Assembly (NCBI RefSeq): GCF_964656455.1 | Contig: NC_135715.1 | Coordinates: forward strand, 170,158,437 to 170,222,436 | DNA from: Halichoerus grypus | Lineage: Eukaryota; Chordata; Mammalia; Carnivora; Phocidae | Reading direction: 5' to 3' | Length of the DNA: 64,000 nt | In this document: positions 22,910 to 33,560 of the stretch, in pieces | How positions within the stretch are numbered: the stretch's first letter is position 1 | How the letters are laid out: the number at the start of each line of letters is the position of its first letter | Made by a program: the position numbers and the translations under genes | Notes under the pieces: model-generated | Told to the model about the DNA's origin: nothing | Seen by the model: the letters and a program-made list of their open reading frames with translations, nothing else | Databases searched by the model: none

Positions 22910-22910
<1 letters not shown>
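22626..22910. other. GC-richer block, identity unknown
   Basis: A 280-base block with higher GC than either side, ending in a CA microsatellite. Minus-strand open frames overlap it (22626-22856 and 22787-22999) but show no domain. It may be an old LTR-type repeat read in reverse. I do not recognise a family. Confidence 0.3.

Positions 22911-22952
<42 letters not shown>
22911..22952 (+). repeat. (CA)21 microsatellite
   Basis: Twenty-one uninterrupted CA units. This is the longest clean dinucleotide run in the window and is likely polymorphic. Confidence 0.98.
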
Positions 22953-22954
<2 letters not shown>

Positions 22955-23871
22955 TAGCCTTATAATAAATTTCCTTTTCCTTTTCCTTATAGTAGCCATG
23001 GTCAGTTCTTAACTGCTTGCAATCACACAAAACAAAAACCTAAATCCACAGTTTGAAGAGCAATACAATTGCTGAGCTGGTGTTAAACTACTGCTTTGCT
23101 TTGTCAGATTCATGTTTGCTGAACTTCTAGGGTTGAGAGAAACACAAAGGAAAAGATTCTCAAGGAAGAAATCTTTTATGTACCTCGTCACAAAATATCC
23201 CAATTCTGAACTCTAACAGTCTTTTCTCCTAAAAGTATCTAGGGACTTAATCATCCTCAACCTCTAAGGTTCTACCTTTTTTAGACATCAGTCTTGATAC
23301 TTCTCCGAGAGATATAAAGGAGTTGAAAGACAAAGCAACAGTATTTTGAAAATTACTGGCACCTCTCAAAGCAGCCTGAGAAACTGCAGGAATGCAGGCT
23401 GTCATTTTAGAACTGACACAAGGATTGGCAGCAAGGAAAGAAAATTGGCTTGGAAGCGGTTTCCTGCTCCTATCCTAAATGTTATGATTTCTTTTTGAGA
23501 GGGAGCTGGGATGGTAGAAAGGGCAGGGACTTTAGCTACAGTATACCAGGGTTCCATTTCCCAACTCCACTATCTGTTAGTCATACTAACATTAATAATT
23601 TAATAATTTCCTGATTCTCGGTTTTCCTTTTTCAAAGAGGAAAATAATGCTGCTTCTCAGGGTGGCTGTGAAGTAGAAGTAAAATTCCTTGCAAGGAGTA
23701 CACTAAAAATGCAATTTCATTTTCTTTTTTCTGTCTCTCTCCCAAATCCCACCCACCCCAAGGAACCGGGTCTGGATGCCTTAGATGTGGATCTAGAAGT
23801 AGGTGACTAATCGCATGAAAAAGAATCTCACATTAAACTCTGGGACAATCACAGAATTACTAACTTCTAGA
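22953..23871. other. Unique sequence, no gene seen
   Basis: Mixed composition with no recognised exon or repeat. Confidence 0.45.
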
Positions 23872-23960
23872 GCTTGAAAGAATCTTACTGATCTTACACA
23901 TATGAGGATGGAACTCATGCACAAAATGTTAGGATCTTTCCCAAGGTCACAAATAATAAC
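23872..23960 (-). repeat. MIR-like fragment
   Basis: 'gagcttgaaagaatcttact', 'atatgaggatggaactc' and 'cccaaggtcacaaataa' follow the order of a reversed MIR-type element ('...gaggaaactgag...caaggtcaca'). The copy is heavily diverged. Confidence 0.45.
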
Positions 23961-24870
23961 TAAAAGCATTTACATGCCTTATTTCACACCAATTTCCAAT
24001 CAGTATTTTTACATTATGAAAAAGCATGATCTGAAAATTTGATCCGTTAAAAGGTATTTGTGACATAATGACCCTTGTCCAAAGCATTTGCATTTTAATA
24101 TACTGATAGATAAATATATATTATTTGGGTGGTCTTTTTTTTTTTTTTTTTGCATGGGGGACATTCCTATCTGTCCTCAAATAATACAGAGCTGGTGTCC
24201 ACTGATCTGGACAGATATAAAACTTAAGTCTCTAGGAACTGCAAAGACAGAAATGTCTGGAGGCTCCTTTCTTTTTCTTTTTTTAATGTTTTGGTTCAAA
24301 AAATTAAAAAGGAAAAATATAAAGAAAAAAATAAAAGTTTTTGCTACAGTAATTTGACCACCTACGAATAAAAGCTGTTAAATCATAGCCTTCTCTTGGC
24401 TTCACATTCTCTTTCCTGCTCTTTCTTTCTCCATAATATATGAATATTTCACAAAAATGTGATTATACAATGCATATGTTTCACAATATTTCCCACTTAG
24501 GGCAGGCTTCATTTGAAGTGAATAACAGCCAGCAAACCTACAGCATTTCATAGTTTAAAAATACTTTCTGGTACATTATTTTCTTTACACTTTGTGACCA
24601 GAGGTGTTTGAAGGAGAATGGATAACAGATTATATTTAGAAAAACAAAGGGGGTAGAGTTACATAAACAAGCACAAATCTTACTTTCTACCTAAAAGGAT
24701 CATTATGTGGAGTGACTGCCCTTTATACTGAAAATTAAGATGCCCCTCCCCAATATTGATTTCAAAAAAGACCCCCCCATGAATGTTCACATAAAAGCTT
24801 GCAAGTATCAAAACAGAATCAGAAATGTCATGCAGACCTGATGTCTCACTATGCTCTACAAATGTGATCT
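23961..24870. other. Unique sequence, no gene seen
   Basis: Contains a T-tract at about 24136-24152. Nothing coding is recognised. Confidence 0.45.
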
Positions 24871-24884
24871 TAAATCTCCACAGT

Positions 24885-24987
24885 AGAGGCACCTGTCAGG
24901 CTCAGGTGGTAGAGCATGTCATTGTTGATGTCAGGGTCCTGAGTTCAAGCCCCCATTGGGTGTGCAGCCTGCTTAAAAAAAAAAATT
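24885..24987 (+). mobile_element. Short tRNA-derived SINE, old CAN SINE type
   Basis: 'gaggcacctgtcaggctcag', 'gtggtagagcatg', 'gagttcaagcccccattggg' and an A-run. The tRNA-like head with a B-box-type 'gttcaagcccc' is kept, but the CT-rich tract is missing. Flanking 'taaatctccacag' and 'taaatctctaaag' are a likely diverged target-site duplication. Confidence 0.8.
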
Positions 24988-25102
24988 GTAAATCTCTAAA
25001 GTCATATTAACAGTTTCAGAAAAAAGTAATTTTAAATATTATGTGCATGTTAATTTAGAAATATTAAGATTAAAAAAAGAGAAAGTCAAAGTACTAGTAA
25101 AC

Positions 25103-25168
25103 ATTTTTTTTTAAGTTTTTATTTAAATTCCAGTTAGTTAAAATATAGTGTAATATTAGTTTCAGGGA
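25103..25168 (-). mobile_element. L1 3' end, minus strand, joined to a SINE
   Basis: A T-run followed by 'aagtttttatttaaattcca' and 'tagtgtaatattagtttcag' is the reverse of the L1 3' end seen at 34.4 kb. It starts right after 'tactagtaaac' (25092-25102) and runs directly into a plus-strand SINE. It is very short and has no coding content. Confidence 0.75.
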
Positions 25169-25266
25169 TACCTGAATGGCTCAGTTGGTAAGCATGCAAC
25201 TCTTGATCTTGAGGTCATGAGTTCAAGCCCCAGTTTGGGTATAGAGATTATTTAAAAATAATATGA
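25169..25266 (+). mobile_element. Short tRNA-derived SINE, plus strand
   Basis: 'ggatacctgaatggctcag', 'ttggtaagcatgcaactctt', 'catgagttcaagccccag' and 'gggtatagagattatttaaa' give the tRNA-like short SINE form. It ends exactly at a second copy of 'tactagtaaac' (25267-25277). The first copy lies on the far side of the neighbouring L1 piece. Confidence 0.85.
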
Positions 25267-25384
25267 TACTAGTAAACTCTAAGCATTAAAATAATGTGTC
25301 TGGTTGATTACTACAGTAGGTTACTCTTCAGTGTTGCCTTTTTTAAATCATTTTTTTACTGTGAATATATTTCACACCCAGGAT

Positions 25385-25500
25385 CCATGTCCATCTTGTA
25401 CACTGGTATATCTCTAATACCTCAGTGTATCTCTAGCACCTAGCACAGACCCACAGTAAAGAAGCTGCTTAATAAATAGCTGTTTAATAAACATATTCAA
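25385..25500 (+). repeat. L2 LINE 3' tail
   Basis: 'tctctagcacctagcacaga' and 'gcttaataaatagctgttta' match the L2 3' terminus. Confidence 0.6.
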
Positions 25501-27078
25501 CACAATATCCTCATCAATTAAGAAGTAATTATACCACATTCCAAAATTATTATCTTTATGACTTTGAAATTAATTTCAATTTATTTGTATTATGCATCAA
25601 TTAGTGAATATACAATATTGAGACTCTACTTTCTGCAATACATTATGGTGTAGGCAAAGGAAAAACATACACTATTCCTGCCTTCAAAGAGCATATTCTC
25701 TAGTTGAGAAATGCGTCTGATATATTGAGCAATACACATTTGAAAGTAAATAAGCCATTTAGAAAAGACAGAGCTTATGATGTTTGGCAGGCCAATTTCT
25801 CATCTTGCTCCCCACTGATCTTAACTTCCTTCTGGGATTGCATGGTGTTGCTTTCAGGTTACTTCATGCATCATAGCTTTAAATATATGTTAAAGAGATG
25901 CATCCAGGACTTCAGGAGAAAACTGGTTAAACTATGTATGCCAAATGGGCCTCTAAGCCTATAAGGAAAAGGTGGACAAAATACTGGGTTTCCTGGTGTG
26001 GAGACACGCAAGAAAAGCAGGAAACACAAAGAGAGAAGATCAGAGGTTATAAAACACATATTTACTTATCTGATAACTTAGCTATAAATTTCTCTGCTGG
26101 TTGATGTGTGTTGGCTGAAAATGAAATAAGATAAAATACCCAAGGTTCTTAACTCTTACGCAGGACCTGACAGGAAAAATGTTAAAGATATTTGTTGTAT
26201 TTCCTTCTACATGTGTTATTTCATAAACTGTGTTGAAACAATTTTTAAAGTCTAGGCCCAGGAATCATGTTGAAATGGTTTTTAATCTACACTGTTTCTC
26301 TCATCGCATAAAATAAAATTTGTTCCTTTTTTTTTCTTTTCATGTGCTCTCATCATCTGTTCTGCCATATTGAAGAACAAACAGAATATCTAGCTTTTTT
26401 TGATTAATGACATAGGGATTAATGGCTGATAAACAAAATCATTTATTAATTGCTATAGATAGCAAGCTAAGTATGGATTTTCAGGTAGAGTAGCTTGTAT
26501 TAACTCTGCCCACAAAGAAGATAAAGCCTTAGAGGGAATTTGATGGAACATTTGCAGAAAAAAAGATCAATGTTAACAATGTTATGGCATTCCTCAGCAC
26601 ATGGGTAGTACAAAGGTCATACAGATTCTGAGTCAAAGCAGAAAATTATAAAAATTTCCTAAAAGGGTAAGGCCAAGGTTTATTTTTAAAATTAAATATA
26701 AGATAATGCTGAAATTGTTTTATGTTCTGCGAGTGGATATACTTGTGGTGTCTGTAAAGACAAATATAGCCAACTAATTGGTTCTGTTTTCTCATGTTTT
26801 TAAGCTATTTTGTTTAAAATTTTTCTTAATAGGAAACAGAGACTCTCTAAAAATCCAATTTCCTGTTCATGCTCTTAAAACCCCTGGGTGTTTGTCTATG
26901 ATCAATTTATTCAAAATATAGAAATGTATCACTGCTTTCATGTATAAAATTCAAATCACTAGAAAAAGACTAAGTTAAAAGAGGTAAAAAAAATTCCATC
27001 TATTGGGAAAGGAAGTTTAGCCTTAGAACACATGCTATGGGGAATAAGGAGTATGATTTTGCCTTTTAAGTATATTTT
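25501..27078. other. Unique AT-rich sequence, no gene seen
   Basis: No exon or repeat is recognised before the L1 complex begins. The open frame at 25704-25964 has no domain. Confidence 0.5.
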
Positions 27079-28227
27079 GGGCTTTTTGTATATGGCTTTT
27101 ATGATATCGAAGTATGTTCCCTCTATCCCTACACTGTGAAGAGTTTTAATCAAGGAAGGATGCTGTACTTTGTCAAATGTTTTTCTGCATCTATTGACAG
27201 GAGCATATGGTTCTTGTCCTTTCTTTCATTTATATATAGTGTATCACATTGATTGATTTGCAGATGTTGAACCATGGTTGCAGCCCAGGAATAAACCCCA
27301 CTTGGTTGTGGTGAATAATCCCTTTAATATACTCTTGGATCCTATTGGCTAGTATCTTGGTGAGAATTTTTGCATCCATGTTCATCAGGGATATTGGTCT
27401 GTAATTCTCCTTTTTGGTGGGGTCTTTGGTTTGGGGATCAAAGTAATGCTGACTTCATAGAAAGAATTTGGAAGTTTTCCTTCCATTCTATTTTTTGAAA
27501 CAGCTTCAGAAGAAAAGGTATTAATTCTTCTTTAAATGTTTGGTAGAATTCCCCTGGGAAGCCATCCGGCCCTGGACTCTTGTTTGTTGAGAGATTTTTG
27601 ATTACTGTTTCAATTTCCTTGCTGGTTATAGTCTGTTCAGATTTTCTATTTCTTCCTGTTTCATTTTTGGTAGTTTATATGTTTCTAGGAATGCATCATT
27701 TCTTCCAGATTGTCTAATTTGTTGGCATATAATTGCTCATAATATGTTCTTATAATTGCTTGCATTTCTTCAGTGTTGGTTGTGATCTCTCCTGTTTCAT
27801 TCATAATTTTATTAATTTGGGTCCTTTCTCTTTTCTTCTTGATAAGTCTGGGTAGGGGTTTATTGATCTTATTAATTCTTTCAAAGAACCAGCTCCTAGT
27901 TCGTTGATCTGTTCTACTGTTCTTTTGATTTCTGTTTCATTGATTTCTGCTCTAATCTTTATTAATTCTCTTCTCCTGCTGGGTTTAGGCTTTATTTGCT
28001 GTTCTTACTCTAGCTCCTTTTATAAGGTCATGGTGTGTATTTGAGACTTTACTTGTTTCTTGAGAAAGGCTTGTATTGCTATGTACTTCCCTCTTAGGGC
28101 CACCCTTGCTGCATCCCAAAGGATTTGAACAGTTGTGTTTTCATTTTCATTTGTTTCCACAAATTTTTAAATTCTTCTTTAATTTCCTGGTTGACCCATT
28201 CATTCTTTAGTAGCATGCTCTTTAACC

Positions 28228-29107
28228 TCATGTATTCGAGTTCTTTCCAACTTTCCTCTTGTGATTGAGTTCAAGTTTCAAAGCATTGTTGTCTGAAAAT
28301 ATGCAGAGAATGATCCCAATCTTTTGGTACCAGTTGAGATCTGATTTGTGACCCAGTATGTGATCTATACTGGAGAATATACCATGTGCACTAGAGAAGA
28401 ATGTGTATGTATTCTGTTGCTTTAGGATGGAATGCTCTAAATATATCTGTGAAGTCCATCTGGTCCAATGTGTCATTTAAAGCCCTTGTTTCCTTGTTGA
28501 TTTTCTGTTTAGATGATCTGTCCATTGCAGTGAGTGGGATATTAAAATCCCCTACTATTATTGTATTGTTGTTGATGTGTTTCTTTGATTTTGTTATTAA
28601 TTGGTTTATATAATTGGCTGCCCCCATATTAGGAGCATAAATATTTACAATTGTTAGATCTTCTTGTCAGATAGACCCTTTAGTTATGATATAGTGTCCT
28701 TCCTCATCTCTTATTATAGTCTGTGGTTTAAAATCTAATTTGTCTGATATAAGGATTGCTACCCCAGCTTTCTTTTGATGTCCATTAGCATAATAAATGG
28801 TTTTCCACCCCCTCACTTTCAATCTGGAGGTGTCTTTGGGTGTAAAATGAGTCTTTTGCAGACAGCTTATCAATGGGTCTTGCTTTTTTATCCAATCTGA
28901 TACCCTGCGTCTTTTGATTGGGGCATTTAACCCATTTACATTCAAAGTAACTATTGAAAGATACAAATTTAATGCCATTGTTCTATCTGTAAAGTCACTG
29001 TTTCTGTATATTGTCTCTGTTCCTTTCTGGTCTATGTTATTTTTGGGCTCTCTCTTCACTTGAAGGATCCCCTTTAATATTTCTTGCAGGGCTAGTTTAG
29101 TGATCAC
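28228..29107 (-). pseudogene. L1 ORF2 endonuclease domain, broken
   Basis: In intact L1, ORF2 protein nicks target DNA and reverse-transcribes L1 RNA. Three overlapping minus-strand frames (28667-29107, 28391-28627, 28228-28476) together cover the apurinic-type endonuclease. The first has the start region MALNLYLSIVTLNVNGLN and the Asn of NVNG. The second has GDFN, holding an Asp/Asn pair. The third has SSIDHILGHK, holding an Asp-His. The motif normally read as QETH is QKTH here (Lys85 of the first frame), so the catalytic Glu is lost. At least two frameshifts separate the pieces. Family and inactivity are both clear. Confidence 0.85.
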
Positions 29108-29142
29108 AAATTCTTTTATTTTCTGTTTGTCCGGGAAGCTTT

Positions 29143-29940
29143 TTATCTCTCCATTTTGAATGAAAGCCTTGCTGGATAAAGTATTCTTGGTTGCATATTT
29201 TTCTCATTTAGCACCCTAAATATATCATGCCAGTCCTTTCTGGCTTGCCAGGTTTCTGTGGATAGGTCTGCTGCCTGTCTCATGTTTCTACCCTTGTAGG
29301 TTACAGACCTCTTGTCCTGAGCTGCTTTCAGGATTTTCTCTTTGTCTCTGAGATTTGCAAGTTTCACTATTATATGTCAGGGTTTTGGCCGATTCTTATT
29401 GATTTTGAGGGGGGTTCTCTGTGCCTCCGGGACTTGAATGCCTGTTTCCTTCCCCAGATTAGGGAAGTTCTCAGCTACAATTTGCTTCAATATACCTTCT
29501 GCTCCCCCTCTCTTTTTCCTCTTCTTCTGGGATCCCAATTATGCGAATATTGTTTCACTTTATGCTATCACTTATCTCTCGAGTTCTCCCCTCATGATCC
29601 GGTAGTTGTTTATCTTTTTCTTATCTTCTTTATTCTCCATCATGTTGTCTTCTATATCACTAATTCTCTCTTCTGCTTCCTTTATCCTAGCAGTTAGAGC
29701 CTCCATTTTTTATTGCATCTCATTAATAGCCTTTTTAATTTTGACTTGATTAGATTTTAGTTCTTTTATTTTTCCAGAAAAGGATTCTCTAGTGTCTCCT
29801 ATGCTTTTTTCAAGCCCCTCTAGTATCTTTATAATCATTATTCTGAACTCTAGTTTCGACATCTTACTTATATCCATACTGATTAGGTCCCTGGAAGTCA
29901 GTACTGCCTCTAGTTCTCTTTCTTGAGGAAGTTTTTCTGT
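29143..29940 (-). pseudogene. L1 ORF1, broken
   Basis: ORF1 protein is an RNA-binding trimer that packages L1 RNA. The C-terminal part is open at 29143-29367 and contains RDKEKILKAA and YKGRNMRQAADLS, which are typical of the ORF1 RNA-binding and C-terminal domains. The N-terminal coiled-coil part (about 29400-29940) is recognisable from Glu- and Lys-rich translation but has stops and frame changes. It lies just upstream of ORF2 on the same strand, as in normal L1. Confidence 0.8.
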
Positions 29941-30235
29941 CTTGTCATTCTATCCAGAGAAGAATAGATGAATGAGAGAACAAAATACTCAAATGGCAAC
30001 AACGACTCCAGATAAATATACACTAAACAAATCAGAAGAGACCCAAAACAAGCAAACAAACATTAAAAAAAAAAAAAGAAAGCAAAAGGAGAGAATACAA
30101 TCAGACAGCTGAACAGAACAGAGCAATACACTGGATCCTATGTGTATTTTGTTCTGTTTGTTATAAAACTAGATCCCAAAATTGTTACAAAGGAAAAACT
30201 TATATATGTACAAAAATAAAATTAAACACAATGAA

Positions 30236-31413
30236 ATTCTCAATGGGGAAAAAACTGAGAGTTTGTATGGAACCAGAAAAGACCCTGAATAGCCAGAGGA
30301 ATGTTGAAAAAGAAAACCAAAGCTGGTGGCATCAAAATTCTGGACTTCAAGCTCTATTACAAAGCTGTAATCAAAACAGACACATAGATCAGTGGAATAG
30401 AACAGAGAACTCATAAATGGACTCTCAACTCTATGGTCAACTAATCTTTGACAAAACAGGAAAGAATATCCAAAGAAAAAAGTCTCTTCAACAAATGGTG
30501 TTGGAAAAATTGGGCAGCCACATGGAGAAGAATGAAACTAGACCATTTCCTTACACCATACACAAAAATAGACTCAAAATGGAACATGGCAGGGATATCC
30601 ATTATCACCACTGTTGTTCAATATAGTACTAGAAATCCTAGCCTCAGCAATCAGACAAGAAAAAAGACATAAAAGACACCTAGATCAGCAAAGAAGAAGT
30701 CTTTGCTCTTCGTAGATGCTATGATACTCTATGTGGAGAACCCAAGAGACCCCACCCCAAAATTGCTAGAACTCATACAGGAATTCAGCAACGTGTCAGG
30801 ATATAAAATCAAGGCATAGAAATTAGTCACATTTCTATACACTAACAATGAGACAGAAGAAACAGAAATTAAGGAGTTGTTCCCATTTACAATTGCACCA
30901 AAAATCATAAATAATATACCTAGGAATAAACCTAACTGAATAGGCAAAGGATCTGTACCCAGCAAACTATAGAACACCCATGAAAGAAGTTGAGGAAGAC
31001 AGAAAGAAATGGAAAACGTTCCATGCTCATGGATTGGAAGAACAAATGTTGTTAAAATGTCTATGCTACCTAGAGCAATCTATATATTCAATGCAATCCC
31101 TATCAAAATACCATCAACCTTTCTCATAGAGCTGGAACAGATAATCCTAAAATTTGTATGGAACCAGAAAAGACCCCAATTAGCCATAGAAATGTTGAAA
31201 AAGAAAACCAAAACTGGTGACATCGCAATTCTGGACTTTAAGCTCTATTGCAAAGCTGTAATCATCAAGACAGTATGGTACTGGCACAAAAACAGACACA
31301 TATATCAATGGAACAGAATAGAGAACTGGCCAGAAATGGACCCTCAACTCTATGGTCAACTAATCTTTGAAAAAGCAGGAAAGAATATCCAATGGAAAAA
31401 AGACAGTCTCTTC
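30236..31413 (+). pseudogene. L1 ORF2 reverse-transcriptase region, plus strand, broken
   Basis: This is the non-inverted part of the twin-primed L1. It starts with the ORF2 bases that follow the inverted half and, after a foreign segment at 30261-30580, resumes at 'aacatggcagggatatccat', which codes the conserved GCPLSPLLF-type motif. The catalytic motif usually read FADD is FVDA (30709-30720), so the second Asp is lost. From 31009 to 31413 it is open, with [18 protein letters not shown] and [11 protein letters not shown] typical of the thumb region and beyond. It stops at a T-run belonging to another L1. Confidence 0.85.
30261..30580 (+). repeat. Extra L1 ORF2 segment inside the L1
   Basis: Starting at 'gtttgtatggaaccagaaaa' and ending at 'atagactcaaaatgg', this is a later part of ORF2 placed between bases that are close neighbours in normal L1. 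Its counterpart in the same element is 31151-31413. The two copies differ at many sites, and this one lacks a short internal stretch, so it is a different L1 sequence and not a simple recent duplication. Confidence 0.75.
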
Positions 31414-32652
31414 TTTTTTTTTTTTTATTGATGTTGTACTTTATTAAAATTGAAAACTTCTGCTCTTCATTTTTTAAAATTTAATTTAATTTTATTATGT
31501 TATGTTAGTCACCATACAATACATAATTAGTTTTTGAGGTAGTGATCCACAATTCATTGTTTTCATATAACACCCAGTGCTCCATGCAATACATGCCCTC
31601 CTTAATATCCACCATCGGGCTAACCCATCCCCCACCTCCCTCCCCTCTAAAACCCTCAGTTTGTTTCTTGGAGTCCATAGTCTCTCATGGTTCGTCTCCC
31701 CCTCCAATTTCCTCTCCTTCATTTTCCCCTTCCTTCTCCTAATGTCCTCCATGCTATTCCTTATGTTCCACAAATAAGTGAAACCATATGATAATTGACT
31801 TGCTCTGCTTGACTTATTTCACTTAGCATAATCTCCTCCAGTCCCATCCATGTTGATGTAAAAGTTGGGTATTCATCCTTTCTGATGGTTGAGTAATATT
31901 CCATTGTATATATGGACCACATCTTCTTTATCCGTTTATCTGTTGAAGGGCATCTCGGCTCTTTCCACAGTTTGGCTATTGCAGACATTGCTGTTATGAA
32001 CATTGGGGTGCATATGGCCCTTCTTTTCACTACATCTGTGTCTTTGGGGTAAATACCCAGTAGTGCAATTGCTGGGTCATAGGGTAGCTCTATTTTTAAT
32101 TTTTTGAGGCACCTCCACACTGTTTTCCAAAGTGGCTGTACCAACTTGCATTCCCACCAACAGTGTAAGAGGGTTCCCCTTTCTCCACAACCTCTCCAAC
32201 ATTTGTTGTTTCTTGCTTTGTCAATTTTTGCCATTCTAACTGATGTAAGGTGGTATCTCAATGTAGTTTTGACTTGAATTTCCCTGATGGCTAATGATGA
32301 TGAACATTTTTTCATGTGTCTGTTAGCCATTTGTATGTCTTCCTTTGGAAAGTGTCTGTTCATGTCTTCTGCCCATTTTTTGACTTGATTATTTTGTTTT
32401 TTTAGGTGTTGAGTTTAAGAAGTTCTTTATAGATCTTAGATATAAGCCCTTTGTCTGTAGTGTCATTTGCAAATATCTTCTCCCATTCTGCGGGTTGCCT
32501 CTCTGTTTTGTTAACTGTTTCCCATGCTGTGCAGAAGCTTTTTATCTTGATGAAGTCCCAAAATTCATTTTCCCTTTTGTTTCACTTGCCTTTGGAGATG
32601 TATCTTGAAAGAAACTGCTGTGGCCGATGTCAAAGAGGTTACTGCCTATGTT
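31414..32652 (-). mobile_element. L1 3' part, minus strand, inserted in the older L1
   Basis: The T-run at 31414-31426 is the reversed poly(A). Reading on the minus strand from 32652 down, the order is ORF2 late region, ORF2 C-terminus, purine-rich 3' UTR, tail. The right end stops in ORF2 and touches a plus-strand L1 at 32650-32652, sharing the bases GTT. No target-site duplication was found at its ends. Confidence 0.85.
31761..32363 (-). pseudogene. L1 ORF2 C-terminal region, open for 200 codons
   Basis: The frame holds the L1 C-terminal domain, with the cysteine cluster Cys55, Cys59, His67 and Cys72 (CX3CX7HX4C) in the motif [18 protein letters not shown]. Then come [37 protein letters not shown] and the SEISQ end. 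In intact L1 this region helps RNA binding and retrotransposition. It lacks the endonuclease and reverse transcriptase, so it cannot act alone. The long intact frame points to a fairly recent insertion. Confidence 0.9.
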
Positions 32653-33452
32653 GAAAATAGAGCTACCATATGATCCAGCAATTGCACTACTGGGTATTTA
32701 CCCCAAAGATACAAATGTAGGGATCCGAAGGGGTACATGCACCCTGATGTTTTATAGCAGCAATGTCCACAATAGCCAAACTGTGGAAAGAGCCAAGATG
32801 TCCATCGACAGATGAATGGATAAAGAAGATGTGTTATATATATACAATGGAATATTATGCAGCCATCAAAAAGAATAAAATCTTGCCATTTGCAATGACA
32901 TGGATGGAACTGGAGGGTATTATGCTGAGCAAAATAAGTCAATCAGAGAAAGACATGTATCATATGACCTCACTGATATGAGGAATTCTTAATCTCAGGA
33001 AACAAACTGAGGGTTGCTGGAGTGGTGGGGGGTGGGAGGGATGGGGTGGCTGGGTGATAGACATTGGGGAGGGTATGTGCTATGGTGAGCGCTGTGAATT
33101 GTGCAAGACTGTTGAATCACAGATCTGTACCTCTGAAACAAATAATACATTATAAGTTAAAAAAAAGAAGAAGAAGATAGCAGGAGGGGAAGAATGAAGG
33201 GGGGGAAATCGGAGGGGGAGATGAACCATGAGAGACTATGGACTCTGAAAAACAAACTGAGGGTTCTAGAGGGGAGGGCAGTGGGGGAATGGGTTAGCCT
33301 GGTGATGGGTATTAAAGAGGGCACATTCTGCATGGAGCACTGGGTGTTATATGCAAACAATGAATAATGGAACACTACATCAAAACTAATGATGTAATGT
33401 ATGGTGATTAACATAACATAATAAAAAAAAATAGAAAAAAAATAAAATAAAA
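32650..33452 (+). mobile_element. L1 3' part, plus strand, double 3' UTR module
   Basis: ORF2 C-terminus resumes at [20 protein letters not shown] and runs, with a frame change, to about 32981. The 3' UTR then shows two related halves. The first (about 32985-33158) has 'ctgagggttgctggagtggt' and ends with 'caaataatacattataagtt'. The second (about 33163-33420) has the GAAGAA purine run, 'ctgagggttctagagggga' and 'gggtattaaagagggcac'. An A-rich tail ends near 33452. Confidence 0.85.
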
Positions 33453-33498
33453 TCTGAGGTACTGTAACCTTACAGTAAAAGTAAGAAAGAAAGAAAAA

Positions 33499-33558
<60 letters not shown>

Positions 33559-33560
33559 AA
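33453..33560 (+). repeat. Spacer plus (GAAA)n microsatellite
   Basis: About 30 bases of non-L1 sequence ('tctgaggtactgtaacctta') are followed by a GAAA run from 33483 to 33560, with an imperfect start. The run ends exactly where L1 ORF2 sequence resumes, so it may derive from an L1 or SINE A-tail that mutated and expanded. Confidence 0.9.

Larger units (their letters stand above)
27079..30235 (-). mobile_element. L1, inverted 5' part (5' UTR, ORF1, ORF2 start)
   Basis: Read on the minus strand, this runs from L1 5' UTR (about 30235 down to 29950) through ORF1, then the ORF2 endonuclease, and stops inside the reverse-transcriptase domain near 27079, just after the AIYxKP motif region. The plus-strand part that follows (from 30236, 'attctcaatggggaaaaaac') carries the ORF2 bases expected next. 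This is the signature of twin priming, in which the 5' half of the copy is inverted relative to the 3' half. Frameshifts and stops show it is dead. Confidence 0.85.

Noticed and set aside
24885..25266. tRNA-like sequences with A/B-box-type motifs
   Set aside because: They have SINE tails and target-site duplications and cannot fold as complete tRNAs, so they are SINE heads and not tRNA genes.
31761..32363. 200-codon open frame as a functional protein gene
   Set aside because: It is the L1 ORF2 C-terminus only, without endonuclease or reverse transcriptase, in a truncated insertion.
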